This document shows positions 16,007 to 24,243 of a stretch of DNA of 38,508 nt, piece after piece. The notes under the pieces are model-generated. The model made no database searches. It was given only the letters and a program-made list of their open reading frames with translations, and was not told where the DNA came from. Source of the stretch: Firmicutes bacterium CAG:882 (lineage in GTDB: Bacteria; Bacillota; Clostridia; Lachnospirales; Lachnospiraceae); the NCBI GenBank assembly GCA_000435595.1, contig FR895444.1:58987-97494 (forward strand). The letters are read 5' to 3'. Made by a program: the position numbers and the translations under genes. Numbering within the stretch: position 1 is the first letter of the stretch; each line of letters starts with the position of its first letter.

Positions 16007-16049
16007 AGGTAATATAACAGTGTTATATAACATTGTTACATTACCTTTT
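16004..16049. promoter_or_regulatory. Tandem palindromic operator for the TetR-family regulator
   Basis: Two 13-base palindromes abut each other: ATAACA-G-TGTTAT (16014-16026) and ATAACA-T-TGTTAC (16027-16039). They are enclosed by an outer 10-bp inverted repeat, AAAAGGTAAT (16004-16013) with ATTACCTTTT (16040-16049). The block covers the -10 and transcription start and lies 23 bases before the regulator's start codon. Such symmetry is usual for TetR-family dimers, so autorepression is inferred. Confidence 0.7.
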
Positions 16050-16071
16050 GTTTTTTACGGAGCGGAACAAC

Positions 16072-16695
16072 ATGGATGGTGAAATGACGACATTGGAGAG
16101 GATATATGCCTCGGCGAAGAAGGAGTTTCTTGAAAAGGGCTTTCAGGGGGCATCGCTCAGGAATATTGTGAAGAGTGCGGGCGTGACGACGGGGGCATTT
16201 TACGGCTACTATGACAGCAAGGAGAAGCTGTTTGACGCGCTGGTGTCAGAGAAGTATGAGCATCTTATGGATATGTATGTCAGGACGCAGAACGGCTTTA
16301 AAAAGCTCGAGCCGGGTGCACAGCAGGAGAACATGGGGAAGGTCGGCAGCGACTGCATGGAGCAGATGCTCGACTATATGTATGAGAATGAGGATGAGTT
16401 CAGGCTTATACTCACCTGCTCTGAGGGGACGCGATACGAGAACATGGTGCATGAGATGTCGGAGATAGAGGTTCAGGCGACGCATGATTTTGTTGAGCTT
16501 ATGAGAAAGAACGGCAATGATATAAGGCAGATAGACCCTAAGCTTGAGCATGTGCTTGTGAGTGGCATGTTCACGGCATTTTTTGAACTGCTCATTCATA
16601 AGAATGATATCGGTGAGGCTAAGACCTATCTCGGGCAGCTCCGCGAGTTCTACACCGCCGGGTGGAGACAGCTCTTTGATATGTATGTAGAGTGA
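16072..16695 (+). CDS. TetR/AcrR-family transcriptional regulator
   Basis: A 207-residue regulator with an N-terminal three-helix DNA-binding domain (GASLRNIVKSAGVTTGAFYG then YYDSKEKLFDALVSEKYEH) and a variable ligand-binding domain from about residue 60. Its position ahead of two ABC-exporter genes and the palindromes over its promoter suggest that it represses itself and probably the exporter, being released by an exporter substrate or related small molecule. The ligand is unknown. ATG 16072 is chosen over the longer frame (16033) because the extra codons lie inside the operator and ACGGAG precedes 16072. Confidence 0.92.
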   Translation: MDGEMTTLERIYASAKKEFLEKGFQGASLRNIVKSAGVTTGAFYGYYDSKEKLFDALVSEKYEHLMDMYVRTQNGFKKLEPGAQQENMGKVGSDCMEQMLDYMYENEDEFRLILTCSEGTRYENMVHEMSEIEVQATHDFVELMRKNGNDIRQIDPKLEHVLVSGMFTAFFELLIHKNDIGEAKTYLGQLREFYTAGWRQLFDMYVE

Positions 16696-16750
16696 ATTGT
16701 ATTCACTTAGTTGAACATCAGAGCGGAAGGTAAAAATAAAATAAGCAGAT

Positions 16751-16774
16751 AAAGGTTCCTATATGGAACTTTTT
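16751..16774 (+). terminator. Terminator after the tetR-type gene
   Basis: AAAGGTTCC pairs with GGAACTTTT around a TATAT loop (nine pairs, one G-U), followed by more T. It separates the regulator from the ABC genes, which therefore need their own promoter. Confidence 0.65.
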
Positions 16775-16776
16775 AT

Positions 16777-16830
16777 TTGAGGTTATGTTAGTTACAACTA
16801 ATATAACTTAGCTGAACTTATAAAAAGTTC
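16777..16830 (+). promoter_or_regulatory. Promoter/operator region of the ABC exporter operon
   Basis: TTGAGG (16777-16782) and TAATAT (16799-16804) form a plausible promoter with a 16-base spacer. The 14-base perfect palindrome TTAGTTACAACTAA (16788-16801) overlaps it, and GAACTT-ATAAA-AAGTTC (16814-16830) follows. The 12-mer ACTTAGCTGAAC (16806-16817) nearly repeats ACTTAGTTGAAC at 16705-16716. These palindromes differ from those at the tetR promoter, so a second regulator may act here. Confidence 0.45.
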
Positions 16831-16868
16831 TGAATATATAACCCACAATTATTTCAAGGAGGATAACC

Positions 16869-18677
16869 ATGAAGGAGAGCAATGAAAAGAGTCCTAAGAA
16901 GGAATCAGCCTTCTCACGGCTTATGGCGTATGCGGAAAGCTACAAGGGCTTCAGTTATGCGTCGGTTGTTATGTCAGCGGTCAGTGCCGTGCTTGCACTG
17001 TTTCCGTTCATTTATCTGTGGAAAATTATAAAAGAGGTTATTGAAGTGGCGCCCGATTTTTCGAGGGCTGACGGAATTGTACATAACGGAGTGATGGCGG
17101 TTGTCATGGCACTTGCGAGCATGCTCATATATTTTGCGGCACTTCTTTTTTCGCATAAGGCGGCATTCAGGGTTGCGGCGAATATGAAACTCACTGTGCT
17201 GAACCATGTAAAAAAGCTTCCCGTGGGTGCGGTTGACAGCCTCGGAAGCGGCAGGATGAGAAAGATTATCGCGGAGTCGGCGGAGGCGACGGAGACATAC
17301 CTTGCGCATCAGCTCCCTGACACGGCAAGCGCAATGCTTACGCCTGTCGCACTCATAGTCATGTTATTTATTTTTGACTGGAAGTTAGGTCTTGTGAGCC
17401 TTATCCCCGTCGTGCTTGCATTTGTCAATATGGCTGGAATGCTCGGCAAAAAGATGGCGGAGGATATGAGACATTATCAGGATTCGCTTGAGGACATGAA
17501 CAATCAGGCTGTCGAGTATGTGAGAGGAATGCCTGTCGTAAAGACATTCGGTCAGTCGGTGTTCACCTTCAAAAAATTCCGCGATTCGATAAGCAGCTAC
17601 TCGAAGTTCTGTATCTCCTACACGAAGAGATGCCGCAGACCTATGGTGTTGTTTGAGGTTGCAATCAACAGTGTATTTGCGTTTCTCACCTGTGCAGCAC
17701 TTATCGTGACGGCAGGCGGAGTCGTGACGGATAAGTTTGTCGTAAATCTGCTGTTTTATATTATTTTTACTCCTATTATATCAACAACCTTCACAAAGAT
17801 GATGTTCATGAGTGAGAACAACATGCTTGTAGAGGACGCGCTCACGAGAGTACAGTCGATACTGGACATGGAGCCGCTTAAGGAGAATGACGGTGATAAG
17901 AAGGTAAGAGATTACTCTATTGAGCTTAAGAATGTGAGTTTCAGATATGAGGGAGCAGAGCGTGATGCGTTATCTGAACTGTCGATAAAGATACCACAGG
18001 GCTCACATGTGGCGTTTGTCGGGCCGTCAGGCGGCGGAAAGAGTACCACGGCGGCACTTATCGCGAGGTTTTTTGATGTCAGCTCGGGAAGCATAAGCAT
18101 CGGAGGCGTGGATATAAAGAAACTGTCAAAGTCACAGCTTAACAGCATGATTGCCTATGTATTCCAGAACAATAAGCTGTTGAAGATGAGCATACGGGAG
18201 AATCTTAAGCTCGCAAAGCCTGATGCGACGGACGCTGAGTTAAAGAGAGCACTTCATCTTGCACAGTGCGATGACATAATTGAAAAGCTTCCTAAGGGAA
18301 TTGACACGGAGCTTGGAACACACGGCACATATCTCTCGGGTGGTGAGACGCAGCGTATCGCAATCGCGAGAGCACTTCTCAAAGACGCTCCGATTGTAAT
18401 TCTTGATGAGGCGACTGCCTTTGCCGATCCTGAGAACGAGAGCCTTGTTCAGAAGGCATTCGATGAAATCGGTAAAAATAAGACGGTCATCATGATTGCA
18501 CACAGACTTTCCACCGTGAAGGATACGGATGAAATCTTCGTTCTTAAAGAGGGCAGGCTTGCCCGGTCGGGAAGCCATGAGGAGCTTCTTGCGGCAGGTG
18601 GGAAGGACAACTGCTACAAAAAGATGTGGGATGAGTACAGAAAATCTGTAACATGGAAGGTAGGTGGTATGGTATGA
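16869..18677 (+). CDS. ABC transporter, fused permease and ATPase, subunit A
   Basis: A 602-residue half transporter with a six-helix exporter-type membrane domain (about 20-320) and an ATPase domain (about 350-590). Walker A is VGPSGGGKST, the signature is LSGGETQRIAIARALL, and Walker B is VILDEATAFADPENE with the catalytic Glu present. The H-loop is in MIAHRLSTV. The D-loop variant AFADPENE instead of SALD is one I associate with the IrtA/YbtP-like subfamily, tentatively. The following gene overlaps by four bases (ATGA), so the two subunits are made together as a heterodimer. GGAGG precedes the start. The substrate is unknown: a drug, peptide or siderophore are all possible. Confidence 0.92.
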   Translation: MKESNEKSPKKESAFSRLMAYAESYKGFSYASVVMSAVSAVLALFPFIYLWKIIKEVIEVAPDFSRADGIVHNGVMAVVMALASMLIYFAALLFSHKAAFRVAANMKLTVLNHVKKLPVGAVDSLGSGRMRKIIAESAEATETYLAHQLPDTASAMLTPVALIVMLFIFDWKLGLVSLIPVVLAFVNMAGMLGKKMAEDMRHYQDSLEDMNNQAVEYVRGMPVVKTFGQSVFTFKKFRDSISSYSKFCISYTKRCRRPMVLFEVAINSVFAFLTCAALIVTAGGVVTDKFVVNLLFYIIFTPIISTTFTKMMFMSENNMLVEDALTRVQSILDMEPLKENDGDKKVRDYSIELKNVSFRYEGAERDALSELSIKIPQGSHVAFVGPSGGGKSTTAALIARFFDVSSGSISIGGVDIKKLSKSQLNSMIAYVFQNNKLLKMSIRENLKLAKPDATDAELKRALHLAQCDDIIEKLPKGIDTELGTHGTYLSGGETQRIAIARALLKDAPIVILDEATAFADPENESLVQKAFDEIGKNKTVIMIAHRLSTVKDTDEIFVLKEGRLARSGSHEELLAAGGKDNCYKKMWDEYRKSVTWKVGGMV

Positions 18678-20389
18678 TAAAGAAGCTCATGAAAAGATAC
18701 GCGCTTACTAAACAGGGTGCGGTTGACTTTATAAAGTGTACGGCGATTACGACATTGCAGAACATAATGCTCATGGTGCCCGTCGCACTCATGTATTATC
18801 TTGCTGCTGACATGATTAACGGAAATGTTCCGGCAAATCACAGATACACATATATCATAGGATGTGTTATAATTTTAATTGTATTTGGTTTGGTATTTTA
18901 TCTACAGTACAACGCTTCTTTCTTTTCGACCTATAAGGAAAGTGAGCACAGAAGAATCAACATAGCGGAGAAGCTCCGTACACTTCCGCTCTCATTCTTC
19001 GGAAAGAAGGACCTTGCGGATCTTACATCGACAATTCTCGGGGACTGTACGGTGCTTGAGCACAACTTTTCACATGTAATGCCGCAGTTTTTCGGGGCGA
19101 TGATTTCAACGGTACTGATTGCGGTAAGCCTTTTCTTTTTTGACTGGAGAATGGCACTGGCGGCACTGTGGGTGCTTCCGATTGCGCTCATCATCGTTGG
19201 CTGTTCGGGCAACGTGCAGAGAAGAATTTCAAGAAGAAAGAGAAAGGTTGCTGTTATACAGGCGGATGGACTTCAGGAGTATCTTGAGACCGTCAAGGAT
19301 TTAAAGTCCTACAACGCCGAGGATAAGTATCTTGAAGGTTTGAAAGGCAAGATTAACGCACTTGAGAAGGAGAGCTTTAAGGCGGAGCTTGGAACGGCGG
19401 TGTTCGTTGTGTCTGCGTCGTGTACTCTCCGTTTCGGAATAGGAACGGTTGCACTTGTCGGCTCGATTCTGCTCTGTGAGAGCAAGCTTGATGTGATGAC
19501 ATTTTTCATGTTCATTCTTGTCGTATCGAGAATATATGAGCCGATGCAGGGAACGCTTATGAATCTTGCTGCCGTAATCGCACAGGATATCAACGTCGAG
19601 AGAATGAACGAGATTACGGATTATCCTGTACAGAAGGGAACGGATGAACTGAAGGTGGACTCCTACGACATCGATTTTTCAAATGTAAGCTTTTCCTACG
19701 ATAAGAGTGAGAATGTACTTAAAGATATAAGCTTTACGGCAAAGCAGGGAGAAGTCACTGCACTTATCGGATCGTCAGGCGGCGGTAAGTCCACGGTATC
19801 TAAGCTCGCGGCAAGATTCTGGGACGTCGACGGCGGAACCATAAGACTTGGCGGCAAGGATATTTCACAGGTGGATCCTGAGAAGCTCCTTGCAGCATAT
19901 TCCATAGTTTTTCAGGATGTAACTCTCTTTGATAACACTATCATGGAGAACATAAGAATAGGTAAGAAGGATGCGACCGATGAGGAGGTTATAAGAGCTG
20001 CAAAGGAGGCACAGTGTGATGGATTTATATCAAAGCTTCCTGACGGCTATAACACTGTAATCGGTGAGAACGGCTCGGCTTTATCCGGCGGTGAGAGACA
20101 GAGAATCTCCATTGCGCGAGCTCTTTTAAAGGATGCTCCTGTGATTCTTCTTGACGAGGCTACGGCATCGCTCGATGCGGAGAATGAGACATTTATTCAG
20201 GAGGCTATCTCAAGGCTCATAAAGAATAAGACGGTCATAATTATTGCACACAGAATGCGTACCGTTTCGGGTGCGGATAAGATTGTCGTGATAGACGGCG
20301 GTCATGTCGCAGAGACAGGCACTCCTGCCGAGCTTATGAAGAACAACGGAATATATGCCAGGATGGTGAGACTTCAGACCGAGGGATAG
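18674..20389 (+). CDS. ABC transporter, fused permease and ATPase, subunit B
   Basis: A 571-residue partner of the preceding gene. It has a six-helix membrane domain (helices near VALMYYLAADMI, YIIGCVIILIVFGLVFYL, AALWVLPIALIIVG and others). The ATPase has Walker A IGSSGGGKST, signature LSGGERQRISIARALL, Walker B VILLDEATASLDAENE and H-loop IIAHRM. Both ATP sites of the pair look catalytically complete, unlike heterodimers with one degenerate site. I place the start at ATG 18674, overlapping the previous stop, since the longer frame from 18653 lies inside the upstream gene. It is followed after 22 bases by the TPR-DUF4037-DUF4125 gene, apparently in the same operon. Confidence 0.92.
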   Translation: MIKKLMKRYALTKQGAVDFIKCTAITTLQNIMLMVPVALMYYLAADMINGNVPANHRYTYIIGCVIILIVFGLVFYLQYNASFFSTYKESEHRRINIAEKLRTLPLSFFGKKDLADLTSTILGDCTVLEHNFSHVMPQFFGAMISTVLIAVSLFFFDWRMALAALWVLPIALIIVGCSGNVQRRISRRKRKVAVIQADGLQEYLETVKDLKSYNAEDKYLEGLKGKINALEKESFKAELGTAVFVVSASCTLRFGIGTVALVGSILLCESKLDVMTFFMFILVVSRIYEPMQGTLMNLAAVIAQDINVERMNEITDYPVQKGTDELKVDSYDIDFSNVSFSYDKSENVLKDISFTAKQGEVTALIGSSGGGKSTVSKLAARFWDVDGGTIRLGGKDISQVDPEKLLAAYSIVFQDVTLFDNTIMENIRIGKKDATDEEVIRAAKEAQCDGFISKLPDGYNTVIGENGSALSGGERQRISIARALLKDAPVILLDEATASLDAENETFIQEAISRLIKNKTVIIIAHRMRTVSGADKIVVIDGGHVAETGTPAELMKNNGIYARMVRLQTEG

Positions 20390-20411
20390 TATTTAAGTTT
20401 GGAGGCAGTAT

Positions 20412-22868
20412 ATGGATTACAATGATTTTTTTCAAAGGCTGGACGGATTACTCGATGAAAAAAAGATGGATGAGGCGGAGCAGTTTCTCATTGACAATAT
20501 GAAAAAGGCGGTGGAGCTTGAGGATACGCAGGCGGTTCTCACCGTCATAACCGAGCTTGTGGGACTCTATCGTGTCACGGGAAGGCATGAGGAGTCGACA
20601 ATGCTCGCGGACAGGGCAATGGCGATAGCGCAGGGCGCGGGACTTAAAGGACAGAACTACGCCACAATAGTGTTAAACGCAGCCACCGCTTACCGCGCGG
20701 CGGGTAATTACGAGCGGGCAAAGGAGCTGTACGAGCAGACCGCCGGAGAGTTAAAGGAGTCGGGCTGCAAGGACGCTTACAGGTACGCCTCGCTCTACAA
20801 CAACATAAGTCTTTTGTATTCGGAGACAGGCGAATACGAACGAGCAAAGGATGAGCTTTTTAAGGCACTCGAGATAATAAGGAAGCTTCCCGACTGTGAG
20901 GTCGAGGAGGCGACAACTTATGTAAACCTCTCGCTTTTGTACATCAGGAGCGGAGAATATGCTGATGCTGAGAACAATTTAATGAAGGCATTCGCGATTT
21001 TTGAAAGGGACAAAGGCAGAAAATATAAGGATGCGCACTATGGGGCTGCACTTTCGGCTTACGGCGACCTGAATCTGAAGAAAGGTGAGTATTCCAAGGC
21101 GGTTGAAGCCTATGAGGAGGCTCTGTCCGAGCTTGCGAGAAGCTATGGCTACAACAATAGCGCTTACCGTGCGACTTGTGAGAACTGCATCGAGGCATAC
21201 AAAAATCTTGCAGACACGGACAGAACTGCTGATGCCGACGCCATCGCAAGGAGAATAGGTGAGCTTAATAACAAGCTTGAGAAGCTGTGCTGTGATGCGG
21301 GTGAGGGCGTGATAAGCGGGCTTGTGCTTGCACGCGAATACTATGAGGTCTATGTAAAGGACATGCTTCACAGGGAGTTTCCCGAGTATGAGACAAGGAT
21401 TGCCGCCGGGCTTGCAGGTTACGGCTCCGAATGCTTTGGCTTTGACGATGAGCTGTCAAGAGACCATGACTTCGGACCTTCCGTCTGTCTGTGGGTTGAC
21501 GATACGGTCTACGAGGAGATTGGTGATAAGCTTGCCAAGGAGTATGACAAGCTTCCGAAGAGATTTTTTGGCTTCGCGGCGAGAGTCGAGACGAAGAACG
21601 GTCACGGCAGAGTAGGTGTCATAAGGATAAGTGATTTTTTGAGGGAACACATAGATACAGATAAGGTGCCTGAGCGCGATGACATAGCGGCGTGGGCTGC
21701 GATTAGCGAGGAGCAGGCGGCAGCGGCGGTTAACGGTGAGATTTTCAGGGACGATGAGGGTTTAATCACTGAGGCAAGACAGCAGCTTGCCGAATTTTAT
21801 CCGGACAGGCTATGGTATGCGAAGATGGCGGAGGCTGCAGTAAAGATTGCACAGTACGGTCAGTACAACTACGGAAGGTGCATGAAAAGACAGGATTATG
21901 TAGCGGCGTCGCTCGCATATGCGGGCTTCATGCAGGAGGTAATAAGACTGTGCTTTCTTATTTACAGGGAATATATGCCATACTATAAGTGGTCGTACAG
22001 AGCACTTACCGCCATGGCGGAGCGCAGGCAGGAGCCTGTTCTTCACAGAATATGTGACGGTCTTAAAAAGCTTTCGGAGCTTGACTGCCACGATGAGAAG
22101 CGTGTGTCGGAGAACATCGAGTCGATTTGTGCAGAGCTTGTCAGGCTTCTTAATATGCAGAGCTTATCGGGAAGCGTTGACACCTACATGGAGACTCAGG
22201 GCTATGCAATCATGCAGGGCTGTGAGAATATACAGAACTCTTCGGACGATGGAAAACGTGAACTGATAGAGAGCATTGTATCAATCGAGTGGGAGATGTT
22301 TCAGGAGACAAAAAATGAGGGCGGAAGGGCCGACTGCCAGAATAATTACAATACCTTCACGCTCATGAGAAGAAGCCAGTTCATGGCTTGGAACGAGGAG
22401 CTTTTAAGAAGCTATCTTGCCGACCTACGGGAGGGTGAGCGAAGCGGAAGAAATCTTGTCACCGAAAAGTATGCGAGAATGATGCAGAGCACGGCACCAT
22501 TAGAGTATGAGAAGTTCAAGGACAGCCTTGAAGCCATAGACGATGAGCGCAGGACGATTGCCGAGCAGGTAATCGCAATTCAGGTCGGGTGGCTCGAGGA
22601 GTTCGTGGCTGAATATCCTGCGCTTGCGGGGCAGATTCGCTATATCCACACCTCTGAGGACACACCTTATGATACTTCTGCCGAGACTTATCTCAGGGGT
22701 GAACTTGACACCTACTCAAAGGACACCTTCATTCTCTATTGCAGATATGTCATCGGTCTTTATAAAGAAGGAAAGAATCTCAATAAAATGATAATGGAGA
22801 ACACGGTTCTTCAATATGGCTACAAATCGCTTGACGATGCACAGAAGCGCATGGAAAATATACAATAA
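20412..22868 (+). CDS. TPR - DUF4037 (nucleotidyltransferase-like) - DUF4125 fusion protein
   Basis: An 818-residue cytoplasmic protein of three parts. Residues about 1-275 hold roughly six tetratricopeptide repeats (for example LLYSETGEYERAKDELFKAL, LLYIRSGEYADAENNLMKAF). About 300-560 matches DUF4037 and holds a classical nucleotidyltransferase motif: Gly338-Ser339, eleven residues, then Asp351-His352-Asp353 (GYGSECFG... SRDHDFGP). About 615-815 matches DUF4125 (start IESIVSIEWEMFQETKNEGG). The nucleotidyltransferase fold suggests transfer of a nucleotide to a small molecule, protein or RNA, but no substrate is known. It follows the exporter by 22 bases with a GGAGG site and is probably co-transcribed, so its activity may concern the exported compound; this is inference. 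The unit ends at a strong terminator. Confidence 0.85.
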   Translation: MDYNDFFQRLDGLLDEKKMDEAEQFLIDNMKKAVELEDTQAVLTVITELVGLYRVTGRHEESTMLADRAMAIAQGAGLKGQNYATIVLNAATAYRAAGNYERAKELYEQTAGELKESGCKDAYRYASLYNNISLLYSETGEYERAKDELFKALEIIRKLPDCEVEEATTYVNLSLLYIRSGEYADAENNLMKAFAIFERDKGRKYKDAHYGAALSAYGDLNLKKGEYSKAVEAYEEALSELARSYGYNNSAYRATCENCIEAYKNLADTDRTADADAIARRIGELNNKLEKLCCDAGEGVISGLVLAREYYEVYVKDMLHREFPEYETRIAAGLAGYGSECFGFDDELSRDHDFGPSVCLWVDDTVYEEIGDKLAKEYDKLPKRFFGFAARVETKNGHGRVGVIRISDFLREHIDTDKVPERDDIAAWAAISEEQAAAAVNGEIFRDDEGLITEARQQLAEFYPDRLWYAKMAEAAVKIAQYGQYNYGRCMKRQDYVAASLAYAGFMQEVIRLCFLIYREYMPYYKWSYRALTAMAERRQEPVLHRICDGLKKLSELDCHDEKRVSENIESICAELVRLLNMQSLSGSVDTYMETQGYAIMQGCENIQNSSDDGKRELIESIVSIEWEMFQETKNEGGRADCQNNYNTFTLMRRSQFMAWNEELLRSYLADLREGERSGRNLVTEKYARMMQSTAPLEYEKFKDSLEAIDDERRTIAEQVIAIQVGWLEEFVAEYPALAGQIRYIHTSEDTPYDTSAETYLRGELDTYSKDTFILYCRYVIGLYKEGKNLNKMIMENTVLQYGYKSLDDAQKRMENIQ

Positions 22869-22888
22869 GCGTATGAAAATAACATGAT

Positions 22889-22933
22889 AAAAGCCGGAGT
22901 CTTATTCAGGGTCTGAATAAGACTCCGGCTTTT
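22889..22933. terminator. Bidirectional terminator between convergent genes
   Basis: AAAAGCCGGAGTCTTATTCA-G (22889-22909) is perfectly complementary to 22913-22933 over 21 bases with a three-base GGT loop. A and T runs at both ends allow termination in both directions, serving the DUF4125 gene (plus) and the DUF5050 gene (minus). Confidence 0.93.
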
Positions 22934-22979
22934 GCCGTGCCAAACGATGCTGCATTCAACCGGATTATATAAGATTGAT

Positions 22980-23987
22980 TTATTTCTTAGGTGTATATGT
23001 AAATGCTTCAACAGTTGTTCCGCCGTGTGTAGGCACGCGGTAAAGTATGTTCTGTCCGTAGAAGGTAAAGAATGTGTACTGTGAGGTGCAGCTGATATTG
23101 TCAGCATTGCCTGATGCAATGATAGTGTCATTGGTGCCGTCCGTGTTCATGCGGTGAAGTGCATTGCTGCCATCCTCAGTCTGAAAGAAAATCACGTTGT
23201 CATAGATATTGTAATTAATACATCTGCCGTCATAGAGCACGGTTGTCACACCTGTTATCATGTCATAGGTCGTTAGAGCGTAATTGTTTGCCATGTCGAG
23301 GTAGTATAGGATGTCGTCGTTCACCGATGCGAGGTAGGTGTTACCCTCTAATAACGTATCCGTAAACCCCGTTGCAAGATTGTAGGAGTGGATGTTGTGT
23401 TCCCCGTCAGTGCCGGAATAGTACAGCTTATTGTCATCGATGCTGTAAAGAGGGAGCTGGGTATTCTTTATCGCTGCAGTCTCCTTCTTGTCTATTGTTG
23501 TGTACATGGTCTGAATTTTGCCGTTATCATAACTTCCGTAGTATACACGGTTGCCGATAAGTGCCATTGTGGATATCACGTCTACGGTGAGTGCCTTGGC
23601 ATTTTTACCGTTCAGCTTAGAGCGTATGACACCATAGAGCTGTCCGCGGAAAATCATTCCGGCATTGTCCTTATCGAAATTGTTTCTCACATAAAAAACA
23701 TAATTGTCCGTTACGTTTATGTACGATACGGAATCATCTGATAATTTCTTAATATTCGTGCAGTCGCTGTTCATTGAGTAGAGCTTGTCGCCGTCGTAAG
23801 GATTTGAAAAATATATCTTTCCGTTGTGCTCTGCGAACAGCCCCTTGTTCATAAGATTTCCTGACGTGTTTCCCAGGTATGAATCGTCATTATACTTGAC
23901 CTTGTTGCTCATATATGAAGCCACACCTATGCCGACGATTACGGCGGAAATAACAATAATTGTTATTATGCGTGATGCCTTTTTCAT
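22980..23987 (-). CDS. Membrane-anchored DUF5050 beta-propeller-like protein
   Basis: A 335-residue protein with an N-terminal transmembrane anchor (IITIIVISAVIVGIGVASYM) and an extracytoplasmic domain made of repeated blades. Examples are GKIYFSNPYDGDKLYSMNSD, NYVFYVRNN, NRVYYGSYDNGKIQTMYTT, NKLYYSGTDG, DDILYYLDMANNYALTTYD and NVIFFQTEDGSNALHRMNTD. The recurrent pattern (I/V)-Y-F/Y followed by D-G-x-x-L/I is typical of DUF5050, thought to be a six- to seven-bladed propeller; no enzymatic residues are recognised and function is unknown. The start at 23987 is chosen because GGGAGG lies seven bases ahead of this ATG; the frame's earlier Met at 24038 has no such site. It is a single-gene unit. 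Confidence 0.85.
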   Translation of the reverse strand: MKKASRIITIIVISAVIVGIGVASYMSNKVKYNDDSYLGNTSGNLMNKGLFAEHNGKIYFSNPYDGDKLYSMNSDCTNIKKLSDDSVSYINVTDNYVFYVRNNFDKDNAGMIFRGQLYGVIRSKLNGKNAKALTVDVISTMALIGNRVYYGSYDNGKIQTMYTTIDKKETAAIKNTQLPLYSIDDNKLYYSGTDGEHNIHSYNLATGFTDTLLEGNTYLASVNDDILYYLDMANNYALTTYDMITGVTTVLYDGRCINYNIYDNVIFFQTEDGSNALHRMNTDGTNDTIIASGNADNISCTSQYTFFTFYGQNILYRVPTHGGTTVEAFTYTPKK

Positions 23988-24145
23988 ATTAAAACCTCCC
24001 TCGAAGATTTTTCGGATATTGAAACTGCTCAGAACCATAAATAATTGCTATTCTGCTTGAACACAAGCATTCACAGAAGGCAATTTGCAAGCCTTTTAAC
24101 AGTTACAAATATTTTACACATTATTCTAACACATTTCAGACAGCA

Positions 24146-24166
24146 TTAGCAATGTTCTATTGCTAA
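24146..24166. promoter_or_regulatory. Inverted repeat in the pheA leader
   Basis: TTAGCAAT (24146-24153) and ATTGCTAA (24159-24166) form an exact 8-bp palindrome with a five-base centre, about 80 bases before the pheA start. It lies downstream of a weak promoter (TTAACA 24096-24101, CATTAT 24119-24124). It could be a repressor site or a leader hairpin. I see no T-box or leader peptide rich in Phe codons. Confidence 0.4.
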
Positions 24167-24243
24167 AATTTGAGGGCAATGATACAATTAATAAAATGAA
24201 AACAGGTATGCTGCGAAGTAAAAGAGAATCGGAGGAATATGGA

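Noticed and set aside
16033..16071. Longer start of the TetR gene
   Set aside because: The codons fall inside the operator and upstream of the ribosome site at 16056-16061.
24160..24243. TTG start of pheA 28 codons upstream
   Set aside because: No ribosome site; the TTG lies in a palindrome, while GTG 24244 has GGAGG at ideal spacing and gives the normal protein length.
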